Below are positions 9,564-18,278 of a stretch of DNA of 64,000 nt, in pieces. The notes below the pieces were generated by a model that was not told where the DNA came from, did no database searches, and saw only the letters and a list, made by a program, of their open reading frames with translations. Position numbers and translations under genes: made by a program. Origin of the DNA: Legionella bozemanae (lineage in GTDB: Bacteria > Pseudomonadota > Gammaproteobacteria > Legionellales > Legionellaceae); contig NZ_LBAW01000007.1 of NCBI RefSeq assembly GCF_001648595.1, positions 1 through 64,000 on the forward strand, read 5' to 3'. How positions within the stretch are numbered: the first letter of the stretch is position 1; each line of letters opens with the position of its first letter.

Positions 9564-10922
9564 ATGCAAATTAAAACGCAACATAACAATAGTGAAGTAC
9601 ATAAGTCAACAACAGATTTAACTCGTCTTATGAATGAGGTGCTTGAACTTGCAAAAAAAGAAGGTGCGACCGATGCCATGGTGGCAGTGAATAACGATAA
9701 GGGGTTTTCGGTTGATGTGCGCATGGGCGAAGTTGAAACGGTTGCATTTAGTGAAGATAAAGGTGTTGGTTTGACTGTTTATATTGGCCAACGTAAAGGC
9801 GGTGCAAGCAGTACTGACACCTCGCCTGCTGCTTTGGAAGCTATGGTTAAAGCTGCCTGTGATATAGCAAGAGTAAGTGCAGAAGATCCATGCTTCGGCT
9901 TGGCTGATAAAGAGTTAATGTCTACAAATCATCCCGATCTTGATTTATTTCATTCATGGGAGGTAAGTCCTCAGCAAGCGATAGAGATGGCTTTGAAATG
10001 TGAGAATTATGCATTATCACTGGATAAACGAATTACTAACTCAGATGGAGTAAATGTATCTACATATGAATCGCACCATGGATTTGCTAATACACATGGG
10101 GGATCTGGATTTATTCACAGTACACGCCATGGCTTAAGTTGTTCTTTGATTGCGAAGGATGGTGAGGAAATGCAACGGGATTACGATTATACAACAGTTC
10201 GTAACCCACAGGATTTGGTAGATCTCCATATAATTGCTAAAAATGTTGTTGATCGTGCTATAAGTCGTTTAGGTGCACAACAAATTGCTACACAAGCAAC
10301 ACCGGTTATTTTTTCATCACGAATTTCTAGTGGCTTATTTTCAACTTTTATTAGTGCAATTAGCGGTTCAAATCTTTATAGAAAAAATACTTTTTTGTTG
10401 GATTCTATAGGTCAACAAGTTTTTCCGGAGTTTATTCGCATTTATGAACAGCCTCATTTGTTAGGTGCCTTGGGAAGTTCACCATTTGATAGTGAGGGGG
10501 TTCCAACTCGTCCAAATCTTCTTGTTGAAAAGGGTTATGTGAAACAATATGTACTGGGTAGTTATTCTGCACGGAGGATGGGATTAAAAACAACTGCTAA
10601 TGCTGATGGAGTTCATAATTTAACAATTGATCCTACAGCAGGTGATCTTACTAGTTTATTAAAAACTATGGGCAAGGGATTATTAGTTACAGAATTAATG
10701 GGTCAAGGAGTAAATATTGTAACCGGTGATTATTCGCGAGGTGCCAGTGGTTATTGGGTTGAAGATGGTGTGATCCAATATCCTGTTGATGAGATTACAA
10801 TTGCGGGAAATTTAAAAGATATGTTTAAAAACATTCTTGCAGTGGGTAATGATATTAATCCAAATATTGCAACACGCTGTGGCTCAGTATTAATCGGAAA
10901 AATGATGGTTGCTGGGAAATAA
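9564..10922 (+). CDS. pmbA: Metalloprotease PmbA/TldE
   Basis: 452-residue member of the TldD/PmbA (peptidase U62) family. In Enterobacteria TldD-TldE degrade unfolded peptides and mature microcin B17 and CcdA. The N-terminal domain shows SVDVRMGEVETVAFSEDKG and the later part VTGDYSRGASGYWVEDG, both typical of the family. The zinc ligands reside in TldD rather than in this subunit. A terminator follows at 10931. Length matches the family (about 450). Confidence 0.92.
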   Translation: MQIKTQHNNSEVHKSTTDLTRLMNEVLELAKKEGATDAMVAVNNDKGFSVDVRMGEVETVAFSEDKGVGLTVYIGQRKGGASSTDTSPAALEAMVKAACDIARVSAEDPCFGLADKELMSTNHPDLDLFHSWEVSPQQAIEMALKCENYALSLDKRITNSDGVNVSTYESHHGFANTHGGSGFIHSTRHGLSCSLIAKDGEEMQRDYDYTTVRNPQDLVDLHIIAKNVVDRAISRLGAQQIATQATPVIFSSRISSGLFSTFISAISGSNLYRKNTFLLDSIGQQVFPEFIRIYEQPHLLGALGSSPFDSEGVPTRPNLLVEKGYVKQYVLGSYSARRMGLKTTANADGVHNLTIDPTAGDLTSLLKTMGKGLLVTELMGQGVNIVTGDYSRGASGYWVEDGVIQYPVDEITIAGNLKDMFKNILAVGNDINPNIATRCGSVLIGKMMVAGK

Positions 10923-10930
10923 AGAAAAAG

Positions 10931-10955
10931 CAGATCTCTGCTCAGCAGGGATCTG
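10931..10955 (+). terminator. Terminator of pmbA
   Basis: Near-perfect 12-bp inverted repeat (CAGATCTCTGCT and AGCAGGGATCTG, one mismatch) directly after the pmbA stop, followed by TTGTT. Confidence 0.6.
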
Positions 10956-10968
10956 TTGTTAGACCAAA

Positions 10969-11216
10969 TCATATAAGTTTAAAGTGCCAAATAACACAAT
11001 CTAGAACTAAGGCCAAAATACAAATACCCAATAAGACAGGAAAAAAGTAGGGGGATAATTCACTGAGTGTTTATATCGATTCACGTCGTCGATTGATAAA
11101 GTACTAGTCAAGAAAATCGGTAAAAACGTAATACATCCAGCAAGTATTCCGATTAACAGATAGCGTAAGAATCACTTGATATCGTTTTTTATACTGAATA
11201 TTGCAAAGAATATCAT
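10969..11216 (-). pseudogene. Remnant of a small membrane-protein gene
   Basis: On the minus strand a frame from the ATG at 11216 reads MIFFAIFSIKNDIK, meets a TGA at 11172-11174, and then continues in the same frame as FLRYLLIGILAGCITFLP and on to about VNRYKHS. From there the sensible reading moves to another frame: LSELSPYFFPVLLGI, then CILALVLDCVIWHFKLI, then stop. Two hydrophobic stretches separated by a short loop, one in-frame stop and one frameshift suggest a decayed two-helix membrane protein. The parent family is not recognised. This fills most of the 373-bp gap between pmbA and the next gene. Confidence 0.4.
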
Positions 11217-11295
11217 GTTCTTAATCAAGACGGTGCACTTGCTTTGTTGATTCTTTATTCTACGCTTTAGGTAAGAGGATCGAATTGGAGTCGGC

Positions 11296-12429
11296 ATGCG
11301 CAGGGTGATTTTAGCAGCATTGCTGGTAGTGAATACTGCTTTTGCAGGTGATGAGATTGTTGGTTTCGCTGCATATGAAAATGGAGATTATACCACTGCT
11401 TATCCTTATCTAACGAAATCAGCGAGAGATGGAAATGTTGATGCGATGTATTTGCTTGGTCGTATGTTTCAATATGGAGAAGGAGTAAATAAAAATTATA
11501 CCGAAGCAATGAGTTGGTATCAAAAAGCAGCAGATAAAAATAATGCCTTAGCACAACTAAGCCTGGGGTTTATGTATGATTTAGGGCAAGGGGTTAAGCA
11601 AAATTTCCCTGAGGCTTTTAAATGGTATATGAAATCAGCAAAACAGGGTAATGCAATTGCAGAAAGAAATATTGGTTTAATGTATGCGTCCGGTGACGGT
11701 GTTAAAGCGAACAAAAAAACTGCATTTGAATGGTTCGAAAAATCTGCAAAAAAAGGATACAGCAAGGCACAAGTAAACGTCGCTTATGCGTATATTATGG
11801 GAGAAGGAACTAAAAAAGATGTCAATAAAGCCTTCTATTGGTATCAAAAAGCGGCAGATCAGGGTGATGTTCGAGCAGAGTATAGCTTAGGTCTATTATA
11901 TACAGGGCAACAAGAGGGTATTGCTCAAGATGACAAATTAGCATTTTACTGGTTTTCTCAAGCAGCGAATCAAGGTCATGTCAAAGCACAAGCTTATTTG
12001 GCTTATTATTACCTTAAGGGATATGGAGTCGAAGCAAACCCACAAAAGGCAGCTTATTGGTATCAAGCCGCAGCGCAAAGCGGATTACCTGAGGCACAAG
12101 CTGAATTAGGCCAGCTACTACTTACAGGAACGGGTATTGGAAAAGATTATGAACAAGCTGTGTATTGGTTTACTAAGTCTGCTTTACAAGGAAATCCAGC
12201 AGGGCAAGCGAAGTTAGGTTATATGTATCTTGCAGGACTTGGAGTAGAGAAAGATTGGATTAAGGCATATGCATTGTTTAAGATTGCAGCTCAGAATCAA
12301 AACGATGAAGCAATCAGAGAACTTAAAATGTTAAAAAATAAACTCTCAGATGCGGATATTAAAGCAGGTGATGAGTTATCAAAAGAAATACTGCAAAAGA
12401 CTGATGTTCAATCAGAAAACAATGAATAA
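11296..12429 (+). CDS. Exported Sel1-like repeat protein
   Basis: 377 residues. A signal peptide (MRRVILAALLVVNTAFA) is followed by about nine Sel1-type repeats of 36 residues, recognisable as A-x-x-x-L-G-x-x-Y-x-x-G-x-G-V with K-A-x-x-W-Y-x-K-A-A (for example YQKAADKNNALAQLSLGFMY). The Sel1 family in Legionella includes LpnE, EnhC, LidL and lpg1356, which affect entry into host cells and vacuole trafficking. Its position next to the lsp cluster fits lpg1356 best, but this rests on memory of gene order. It is convergent with lspK, 15 bases away, with no clear terminator. Confidence 0.85.
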   Translation: MRRVILAALLVVNTAFAGDEIVGFAAYENGDYTTAYPYLTKSARDGNVDAMYLLGRMFQYGEGVNKNYTEAMSWYQKAADKNNALAQLSLGFMYDLGQGVKQNFPEAFKWYMKSAKQGNAIAERNIGLMYASGDGVKANKKTAFEWFEKSAKKGYSKAQVNVAYAYIMGEGTKKDVNKAFYWYQKAADQGDVRAEYSLGLLYTGQQEGIAQDDKLAFYWFSQAANQGHVKAQAYLAYYYLKGYGVEANPQKAAYWYQAAAQSGLPEAQAELGQLLLTGTGIGKDYEQAVYWFTKSALQGNPAGQAKLGYMYLAGLGVEKDWIKAYALFKIAAQNQNDEAIRELKMLKNKLSDADIKAGDELSKEILQKTDVQSENNE

Positions 12430-12444
12430 CAGTATTCTTTCAGA

Positions 12445-13386
12445 TTAGAAAATATTGAAGCTTTGCCTTATAAGATTGACTGAGATTTTTTGATTTTTAT
12501 CACGACTTCGTTTAAACACTGTGTACACAATTAAATTAAGATTCTCGCTGGTGACATATGCGACACTGAGAAAGTAAGTACTCTCTATAGTTATTTGGTC
12601 ATTAGCTATATTCAGCTTTTTGAGTATTTCAGAAACTTTATTTAGGTCTTTAATTCCATTTTCTTTTCTTTCCTTGATTAATTCATTGAGCTGAGCCTCT
12701 TTCATTGAACTGCTTAGTGACTTGAGGACTTTTATTGGTGCTGTATTGATATTAATTGGTGTAGACTCTGGTAAGGTTGTAATTAAAGGCTCTAATGCTA
12801 AATAAAGAGACGCAGTCACGTCTTTGACCAGACGCAACTCAGATTTGCTGCTCATCAGTTGATGGCTCGGATAATAAGGCGGTTTTTGGCTCATATAATA
12901 AGATAGGTAATTGTCTTTACCACGCGCCAGATCATAAGGAGAGAGCCAATCATTAATTGCAAGAGTGAGCTTAACTCTTTCTGCTTCAGGAACTTGTGGT
13001 AAGGCTACCCCCATAAGATTTATAAATCCTAACATGGCTTTTTTATTTTCCAAGTTATTAACATTGTATTGAGCTTGCAGATCATAAAGTGCGCCTCTTA
13101 AGGTAACGGTGCTGTAAATATTTTCCATGTCATGAGGAAACATGCTTACAATTCCTTGGGTATCGGCCTTGGCAAATTTATTTTTTGTATTGTTTAGCTC
13201 ACTAAGTGCCCAAAAAGTAACTGCCTGTGAGGCAAGATAAATCTTATCGTGAGTGAGTATAAGTTTTGTACGGTATATATCTAATTGCACTTTGGTACTC
13301 ATGGCTGTGGCTACAATTGCAACCAAAGTCATAATAAAAAGTGCAGTAAGTAAAGCGCTTCCTTTTATGGTTTTAATTAGAAACAT
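12445..13386 (-). CDS. lspK: Type II secretion minor pseudopilin LspK (GspK)
   Basis: 313-residue GspK, the large minor pseudopilin that caps the pseudopilus tip. A short leader MFLIKTIKG precedes the cleavage point and a hydrophobic helix (SALLTALFIMTLVAIVAT); GspK lacks the usual Glu5. The globular part contains the T2SSK region (TPININTAPIKVLKSL), a helix-hairpin-helix-like segment. The start at 13386 is chosen because it overlaps the lspJ stop by 14 bases; the ATG nine bases upstream is less likely. It is the last gene of lspGHIJK. Confidence 0.9.
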   Translation of the reverse strand: MFLIKTIKGSALLTALFIMTLVAIVATAMSTKVQLDIYRTKLILTHDKIYLASQAVTFWALSELNNTKNKFAKADTQGIVSMFPHDMENIYSTVTLRGALYDLQAQYNVNNLENKKAMLGFINLMGVALPQVPEAERVKLTLAINDWLSPYDLARGKDNYLSYYMSQKPPYYPSHQLMSSKSELRLVKDVTASLYLALEPLITTLPESTPININTAPIKVLKSLSSSMKEAQLNELIKERKENGIKDLNKVSEILKKLNIANDQITIESTYFLSVAYVTSENLNLIVYTVFKRSRDKNQKISVNLIRQSFNIF

Positions 13387-14008
13387 AAAGCGCACCTGGC
13401 AGAATAAAAAGTAAATTTATTTCCCCTTGATCCTGCAAAGTCATATTAAATTGTATGGCTTTGGGGAATGGTTCTTTACGCTGGTTTAAGGTTATAGCCT
13501 GTTCTCTCCATTCAGGAAGTATTTGTAAATTTTGATTTAAATAACCAAAATGACAGTTAGTAAGGCGATTCAGCAAGAGCTTATCTTCATAGTTTTTTTG
13601 ATTGATTATGTCGAGACTATTCCAGGTTCTACGAATTAAAGTACCTTGTTGGCAAACGTATGCAACTCGTTTTAGAGTACTGCGTTTTTCAATACTGCCA
13701 GGATTTATATTACCATCCCGGGTGAATTCCACATAATTTGTTTGTCCTATAAAAGCGGGTAATAAGCGCATCTCATTACTACGAATAGGGCGCTCTACAG
13801 TTTGACGTGTATCTTGTTGTATGAGACTTAGAGCAAGTTGCAATTCGTTGAGACGTTCACTTTGCTCATTAACTCGTGTGCGTGTTGTAAATGCATTATA
13901 TAATACGGAGCTAGTAATTGTTGCTAGAATAGCAAATACGGCAAGTGCAATTAGAATTTCAATCAAAGTAAAGCCATTAAGTTTTTCAGGTGTTACATTT
14001 TTTTTCAT
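13373..14008 (-). CDS. lspJ: Type II secretion minor pseudopilin LspJ (GspJ)
   Basis: 211 residues. The prepilin leader MKKNVTPEKLNG is cut by the prepilin peptidase PilD before FTLIEILIALAVFAI. GspJ binds GspI and GspK at the pseudopilus tip. ATGA overlap with the lspI stop indicates translational coupling. The 12-residue leader is the normal size, unlike those of LspH and LspI here. Confidence 0.92.
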   Translation of the reverse strand: MKKNVTPEKLNGFTLIEILIALAVFAILATITSSVLYNAFTTRTRVNEQSERLNELQLALSLIQQDTRQTVERPIRSNEMRLLPAFIGQTNYVEFTRDGNINPGSIEKRSTLKRVAYVCQQGTLIRRTWNSLDIINQKNYEDKLLLNRLTNCHFGYLNQNLQILPEWREQAITLNQRKEPFPKAIQFNMTLQDQGEINLLFILPGALYVSN

Positions 14009-14439
14009 GGAGTATACCTGAAGGCTTGCAGTTCCTCTCTAAAAGGCCCTATTTTTTCTGGACTGACTGAAATAACTATTTTTTGGATATTTTTAAGTGG
14101 CGTGGTACTTACTTTCGCTCTCCAGTACCAGTGCTCATTCAACATGGTTGTATCTTGGGTTGTTTCCTGACTTTGATTAATCTGGAGTAAATTGAGCTGA
14201 ATCATCGCTACACCTTGCATGGCAATCCAATGACTTATTGTTTTTTCTTTTATACGTCGGGTAGTTTCTACATTTTGTGATATCGCTTTTAGCAAAGCAG
14301 TTAATGCGATTGCTATTATGGAAAGCGCTAATAGAACCTCGATTAGAGTGAATCCCGACTCATCAGATCTCTTTTGAAACTCTACTTCAGAGTTTGAATC
14401 CTCACACACTGGCATGTGCATTGCGGTTTTGCGCTTCAT
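14005..14439 (-). CDS. lspI: Type II secretion minor pseudopilin LspI (GspI), with repeat-derived N-terminus
   Basis: 144 residues. The pseudopilin motif ESG/FTLIEVLLALSIIAIALTA begins only at residue 30, so the leader is 29 residues long. The leader (MKRKTAMHMPVCEDSN, then SEVEFQKRS) matches the peptide encoded by the repeat inside lpxB (VHEDSS, then TEVEFGKKS). The start codon lies in the repeat, which also supplies TGAGGAGAC just before the ATG. Since PilD removes the leader, the mature pseudopilin should be unaffected. It lies 12 bases downstream of lspH. Confidence 0.88.
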   Translation of the reverse strand: MKRKTAMHMPVCEDSNSEVEFQKRSDESGFTLIEVLLALSIIAIALTALLKAISQNVETTRRIKEKTISHWIAMQGVAMIQLNLLQINQSQETTQDTTMLNEHWYWRAKVSTTPLKNIQKIVISVSPEKIGPFREELQAFRYTP

Positions 14440-14450
14440 GTCTCCTCACA
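14362..14450 (-). repeat. Truncated copy of the in-frame palindromic element, at the start of lspI
   Basis: This copy keeps one inverted end (AGATCTCTTTTGAAACTCTA in plus-strand sense from about 14364) and the central block containing GGCATGTGCATTGCGGTT and CATGTCTCCTCAC. It lacks the other end and about 30 bases of the inner part relative to the lpxB copy. It encodes residues 1 to about 24 of LspI and ends at the ribosome binding site. Confidence 0.75.
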
Positions 14451-14451
14451 T

Positions 14452-15084
14452 TTATTTAGTGTTTACCACGTTAAATTGGAGTTCTCCATTGCGTTTGCCG
14501 ATGAGCAAGGCTAAATTGTTATCTTGCTTGCTACCAAAACTCAAAGTAAATGGGGTCATATCTCCAGAGGCAAAAATAATAACAGGAGGGACTCCCGCTG
14601 GAGTTGAATTACTTGTTTTCAAAATAATACGTGTATCTTGGGGGAAATAAGTCATTTTAAACACTCCTTTATCGGAAATAGGTTTCCATTGAGCGTTGTT
14701 GTACAGTTGAAACACTTGATATCCATTGTTATCAATACGCAGTCCCAGAGTATTGGTTCCCAAAATAGCTTGCTGTTGGGCGAGACGAAGCGTATTAACT
14801 AATTGTTCAGCAGAAAATAAAATACGCCGACTTTCACCAAAATCACCAAAGGCAAGTAAGGCAAAACCAAAGGTTATGCCTATAATCACCAAAACAATCA
14901 AGATTTCAATCAGGGTAAAACCTTGATTAGACCTCTTGGGAACTTTAGCTACAGAGGAGAATTGCTGTGTCGATTCGGTGCTTGAGTCTTTATATTGCAT
15001 GTATGAAGCAGTTCTGTGCTCCATGTCTCCTCGTGCTTCTCTCTCTGTAGCGAGTTTCTGAAGAAGCCTATTATTTTTTCTCAT
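14452..15084 (-). CDS. lspH: Type II secretion minor pseudopilin LspH (GspH), with repeat insertion in the leader
   Basis: 210 residues from the ATG at 15084, which overlaps the lspG stop by 14 bases. The cleavage motif NQG/FTLIEILIVLVIIG comes only after residue 55, far longer than a usual prepilin leader of about 6-15. Residues about 5-52 are encoded by a complete copy of the palindromic element (14927-15071). A second in-frame ATG at 15024 has GAGGAG just before it and would give a 35-residue leader. Earlier in-frame ATGs (15105-15162) lie inside lspG. The mature protein looks intact. GspH joins the major pseudopilus to the GspI-J-K tip. Confidence 0.87.
   Translation of the reverse strand: MRKNNRLLQKLATEREARGDMEHRTASYMQYKDSSTESTQQFSSVAKVPKRSNQGFTLIEILIVLVIIGITFGFALLAFGDFGESRRILFSAEQLVNTLRLAQQQAILGTNTLGLRIDNNGYQVFQLYNNAQWKPISDKGVFKMTYFPQDTRIILKTSNSTPAGVPPVIIFASGDMTPFTLSFGSKQDNNLALLIGKRNGELQFNVVNTK
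14927..15071. repeat. Complete palindromic element inserted in frame near the start of lspH
   Basis: The ends are inverted repeats: TTAGACCTCTT with AACTTTAGCTACAGAGGA on the left, and on the complementary strand from the right ATAGGCTTCTT with GAAACTCGCTACAGAGAG. The element of about 145 bp begins right after the ATG AGA AAA AAT of lspH and stays open in that frame. The encoded peptide includes RLLQKLATEREARG, EHRT and DSSTESTQQFS, aligned with that of the lpxB copy over about 48 residues, with one residue of length difference. Confidence 0.85.
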
Positions 15085-15493
15085 CCCAGTTACCAATTTC
15101 GGCATTAATACCTGTACCTCCGGGTTGTCCTTCAGCACCGTAGGTGAATACATCAACATCACCGTGTTGACCAGGATTTAAATAAAGGTAATCTCTGCCC
15201 CATGGATCCGTGGGAAGTGACTTAAGATATTGTTTCCAATTGTCGGGTACCGGATTTGATGTAGGTTTCTCAACGAGAGCCATCAAGCCTTGATCTGTAG
15301 TGGGATAATTACCATTGTCTAGTTTATATAAATCCAATGCGTTTTGTATGGCAAGCACATCTTGTTTGGCTTTAACTTTTCGTGCCTCATCAGGACGCCC
15401 CATAATTTTAGGTACAACAATAGAGGCGAGAATGCCTAATATAACGACTACTACCATGATTTCAATTAATGAGAATCCTTTTTGTCTATTCAT
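15071..15493 (-). CDS. lspG: Type II secretion major pseudopilin LspG (GspG)
   Basis: 140-residue major pseudopilin. Leader MNRQKG, cut before FSLIEIMVVVVILGILASIVVPKI with the conserved Glu5. The C-terminal domain shows the GspG features LDNGNYPTTDQGL and DPWGRDYLYLNPG, and the calcium-site region near DVDVFTYGADGQ-type sequence (here DVDVFTYGAEGQPGG). GGAGT precedes the ATG. It is first in the pseudopilin run, 63 bases after lspF, in the same direction. Confidence 0.95.
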   Translation of the reverse strand: MNRQKGFSLIEIMVVVVILGILASIVVPKIMGRPDEARKVKAKQDVLAIQNALDLYKLDNGNYPTTDQGLMALVEKPTSNPVPDNWKQYLKSLPTDPWGRDYLYLNPGQHGDVDVFTYGAEGQPGGTGINAEIGNWDEKK

Positions 15494-15556
15494 TTTTACT
15501 CCGACTTAAACTAGATTGGATAACATGAAGCGATCACCTGCTACGCGTTTGGCCTT

Positions 15557-16759
15557 TTAAGTAATTAACTGCTCCATTGAAAAAATAGGTAATAAAGTAG
15601 CTAAGACAATAAACAAAACGATTGCACCCATCAACAAGATCACCATAGGTTCCAATAAAGTTAATGATGTATCAATTAGCCGTTTGACTTCATTATCCAG
15701 GTGAGCGGCGGCGCGTTCCATCATGTTTGACAATTGGCCACTTTTTTCACCGCTACCAATTAAATGAATTGCCATCGGACTAATATAACCCGTTTCTTTT
15801 AAAGCCTCATTAATACCACATCCTTCCCTAACTTTTATTGTAGCAGTATCAAAAGCTTGCCGCATAACGACATTGGTTACTAGACTTGCTGCAACACGCA
15901 TTGTTTCTAGAACACTTACTCCTGCTGCGAAAAGTATACCAAAAGTATGTATATAACGCGAAACATTAACTGTTTTTACCAAATACGAAATTATAGGAAG
16001 CCTTAATAACAGACGATGCCAAGCAGTTTTAATCTTTTCATTGTTTAAACTTTTCTTAAAGGCAAAAATTATTAGGATAAGTGCGATTAAGGTATAAAGG
16101 CCATAATCTTTAACGAAGTGACTTATATTAATTAATAATAGAGTCATTTCGGGCAGGGTTTGTCCCCCGCTGGTAAATACTTCAATAATTTTGGGAACAA
16201 CAAAACTCAGCAAAAAACTAATAATTGCGATTGAAACAATAATCATAATAAGCGGATAAATCAGCGCTTGCTGAACTTTTTGTCTTGTTTGCTGCTGGTT
16301 TTCAGTATAATCCGCGAGTTTTTCTAAAACCACATCAAGGCGGCCAGTTTGTTCCCCTGAACCAACAGTAGCACGATATAACTCAGGAAATGCGGATGGG
16401 AATTGAGCCATGGCCTGTGCTAATCCATAACCTTCAAGTACTTTTGCACGCACACCTATAATGAGCTCTCTGACTTTGTCTTTTTCTGTTTGCTCACTCA
16501 CTCCACGTAATGATTCTTCAACTGGAATCCCGGCAGCAAGCAATGTGGCTAATTGACGTGTAAACAGGGCAAGATCTGCTGCAGAAATTTTGCTTTTGGC
16601 ATGACTTCCTGTACGTTGTTGGGTCAATACACGAACTTGAGTCGGAATTAATCCCTGATCACGCAAAAGTTGGCGAGCATGACGCTCAGAATCAGCTTCC
16701 AGTACCCCTTTGGTCGCATTGCCATTTTTTTGCAGCGCCTGATATTGGTATGCACCCAT
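15557..16759 (-). CDS. lspF: Type II secretion inner-membrane platform protein LspF (GspF)
   Basis: 400 residues with the two tandem T2SSF domains (each about 120 residues: DLALFTRQLATLLAAGIP near residue 64 and SRYIHTFGILFAAGVSVLE near 266) and three membrane spans, the last at the C-terminus (MVILLMGAIVLFIVLATLLPI). GspF is the platform that the GspE ATPase acts on. The Lsp system exports degradative enzymes needed for infection in Legionella. It is first gene of the leftward lspF-K operon, divergent from glnA over a 98-bp gap. Confidence 0.95.
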   Translation of the reverse strand: MGAYQYQALQKNGNATKGVLEADSERHARQLLRDQGLIPTQVRVLTQQRTGSHAKSKISAADLALFTRQLATLLAAGIPVEESLRGVSEQTEKDKVRELIIGVRAKVLEGYGLAQAMAQFPSAFPELYRATVGSGEQTGRLDVVLEKLADYTENQQQTRQKVQQALIYPLIMIIVSIAIISFLLSFVVPKIIEVFTSGGQTLPEMTLLLINISHFVKDYGLYTLIALILIIFAFKKSLNNEKIKTAWHRLLLRLPIISYLVKTVNVSRYIHTFGILFAAGVSVLETMRVAASLVTNVVMRQAFDTATIKVREGCGINEALKETGYISPMAIHLIGSGEKSGQLSNMMERAAAHLDNEVKRLIDTSLTLLEPMVILLMGAIVLFIVLATLLPIFSMEQLIT

Positions 16760-16857
16760 ATTTTTTATGGTTTATGTTAAAACATAGAGTTTAATCTATT
16801 GGGTTTAATAAGTCACTTAAGGTACACTATACAACCAGACTATCCTGGAGAGCAATA

Positions 16858-18267
16858 ATGAGCAAAAATACAGTACTTGAGGCGATTAAGGAACTTGACG
16901 CCAAATTAGTTGACCTGCGGTTTACGGACATACGTGGTAAAGAGCAACATATAACCATTCCAATTTCATCAGTGGATAATGATTTTATTGAAAATGGAAA
17001 AATGATTGATGGATCTTCTTTTAAGGGTTGGCAAAAAATTCACCAATCTGATTTGGCTTTGATGCCTGACTTGGAAACCATGAAACTTGACCCGTTCTTT
17101 CAAGACAACACTCTATTTATTCGATGTAATGTAGTAGATCCAAAAACCATGATGGGATATGAACGTTGTCCCCGATCATTGGCGTTACGCGCTGAAGCTT
17201 ACTTGCAATCTACTGGTATTGCAGATACAGCGTATTTTGGCCCCGAGCCTGAGTTTTTTGTCTTTGATAGCGTGCAATGGGAAACAACCATTGGCGGTGC
17301 TTTCTATAAAATTGATTCAGAAGAGGCACAGTGGTATTCAGGAAAAGAGTTAGAAGGGGGTAATATTGGACATCGCCCAGCGATAAAAGGTGGTTATTTC
17401 CCCGTTCCTCCAGTAGACTCTTCTCATGATATGCGTTCTGCAATGAGCTTGATCCTTGAATCATTAGGAACTGTTGTTGAAGCACATCATCATGAAGTAG
17501 CTACAGCAAACCAATGTGAAATTGCTACTCGATTTAATACATTGACCAAGAAGGCAGATGAATTACAGGTTTTAAAATATGTAGTTCATAATGTTGCGCA
17601 TAATTACGGTAAAACAGCTACTTTTATGCCCAAACCTTTAGTTGGGGATAATGGAAGCGGTATGCATTGCCATCAATCATTAGCCAAAGACGGTGTGAAC
17701 CTGTTTTCTGGCGATCAATATGGCGGTCTTTCCGAAATGGCACTTTATTATATAGGTGGAATAATTAAGCATGCACGTGCTTTAAACGCGTTTACTAACC
17801 CATCAACCAACAGTTATAAACGTTTAGTTCCTGGTTTTGAAGCTCCGGTTCTATTAGCTTATTCTGCAAGAAACCGCTCTGCTGCAATTCGTATTCCTCA
17901 TGTGAATAATCCTAAGGCGCGTCGTATCGAAGTTCGTTTCCCTGATCCTACTGCGAATCCCTATCTGGCATTTGCTGCTATGATGATGGCAGGGCTGGAT
18001 GGTATCCAAAAGAAAATTCATCCAGGTCAAGCTATGGATAAAGATCTCTATGATTTACCACCAGAAGAACTTGTAGATGTACCTACAGTATGTGCTTCTT
18101 TGGAGCAAGCTATGGAAAATCTGAAAATGGATCATGATTTCTTATTACAAGGCGATGTATTTACACAGGATTTCATTAATAATTACATTAGCATGAAGGA
18201 AGAAGAAATAAGTAAGATTAGAAGCTTGACCCATCCTTATGAGTTTGAGTTGTATTACAGCCTATAG
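16858..18267 (+). CDS. glnA: Glutamine synthetase type I
   Basis: 469-residue dodecameric GSI-beta enzyme that makes glutamine from glutamate, ammonia and ATP. Visible signatures: the beta-grasp motif [13 protein letters not shown], the catalytic [11 protein letters not shown], the ATP-binding [16 protein letters not shown], the NRSAAIRIP block and the adenylylation loop [10 protein letters not shown] with its target tyrosine. The last implies control by GlnE adenylylation. A GGAGAG site precedes the ATG. The small DUF4124 gene follows 11 bases after the stop. Confidence 0.97.
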   Translation: MSKNTVLEAIKELDAKLVDLRFTDIRGKEQHITIPISSVDNDFIENGKMIDGSSFKGWQKIHQSDLALMPDLETMKLDPFFQDNTLFIRCNVVDPKTMMGYERCPRSLALRAEAYLQSTGIADTAYFGPEPEFFVFDSVQWETTIGGAFYKIDSEEAQWYSGKELEGGNIGHRPAIKGGYFPVPPVDSSHDMRSAMSLILESLGTVVEAHHHEVATANQCEIATRFNTLTKKADELQVLKYVVHNVAHNYGKTATFMPKPLVGDNGSGMHCHQSLAKDGVNLFSGDQYGGLSEMALYYIGGIIKHARALNAFTNPSTNSYKRLVPGFEAPVLLAYSARNRSAAIRIPHVNNPKARRIEVRFPDPTANPYLAFAAMMMAGLDGIQKKIHPGQAMDKDLYDLPPEELVDVPTVCASLEQAMENLKMDHDFLLQGDVFTQDFINNYISMKEEEISKIRSLTHPYEFELYYSL

Positions 18268-18278
18268 GAATAATGGTG

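Noticed and set aside
11267..11554. Minus-strand open frame across the start of the Sel1 gene
   Set aside because: Shadow of the repeat-rich Sel1 coding sequence; no ribosome site and low-complexity translation.
15084..15162. Longer lspH start codons inside lspG
   Set aside because: They would add up to 26 residues entirely within lspG; the ATG overlapping the lspG stop by 14 bases matches the pattern of neighbouring genes.
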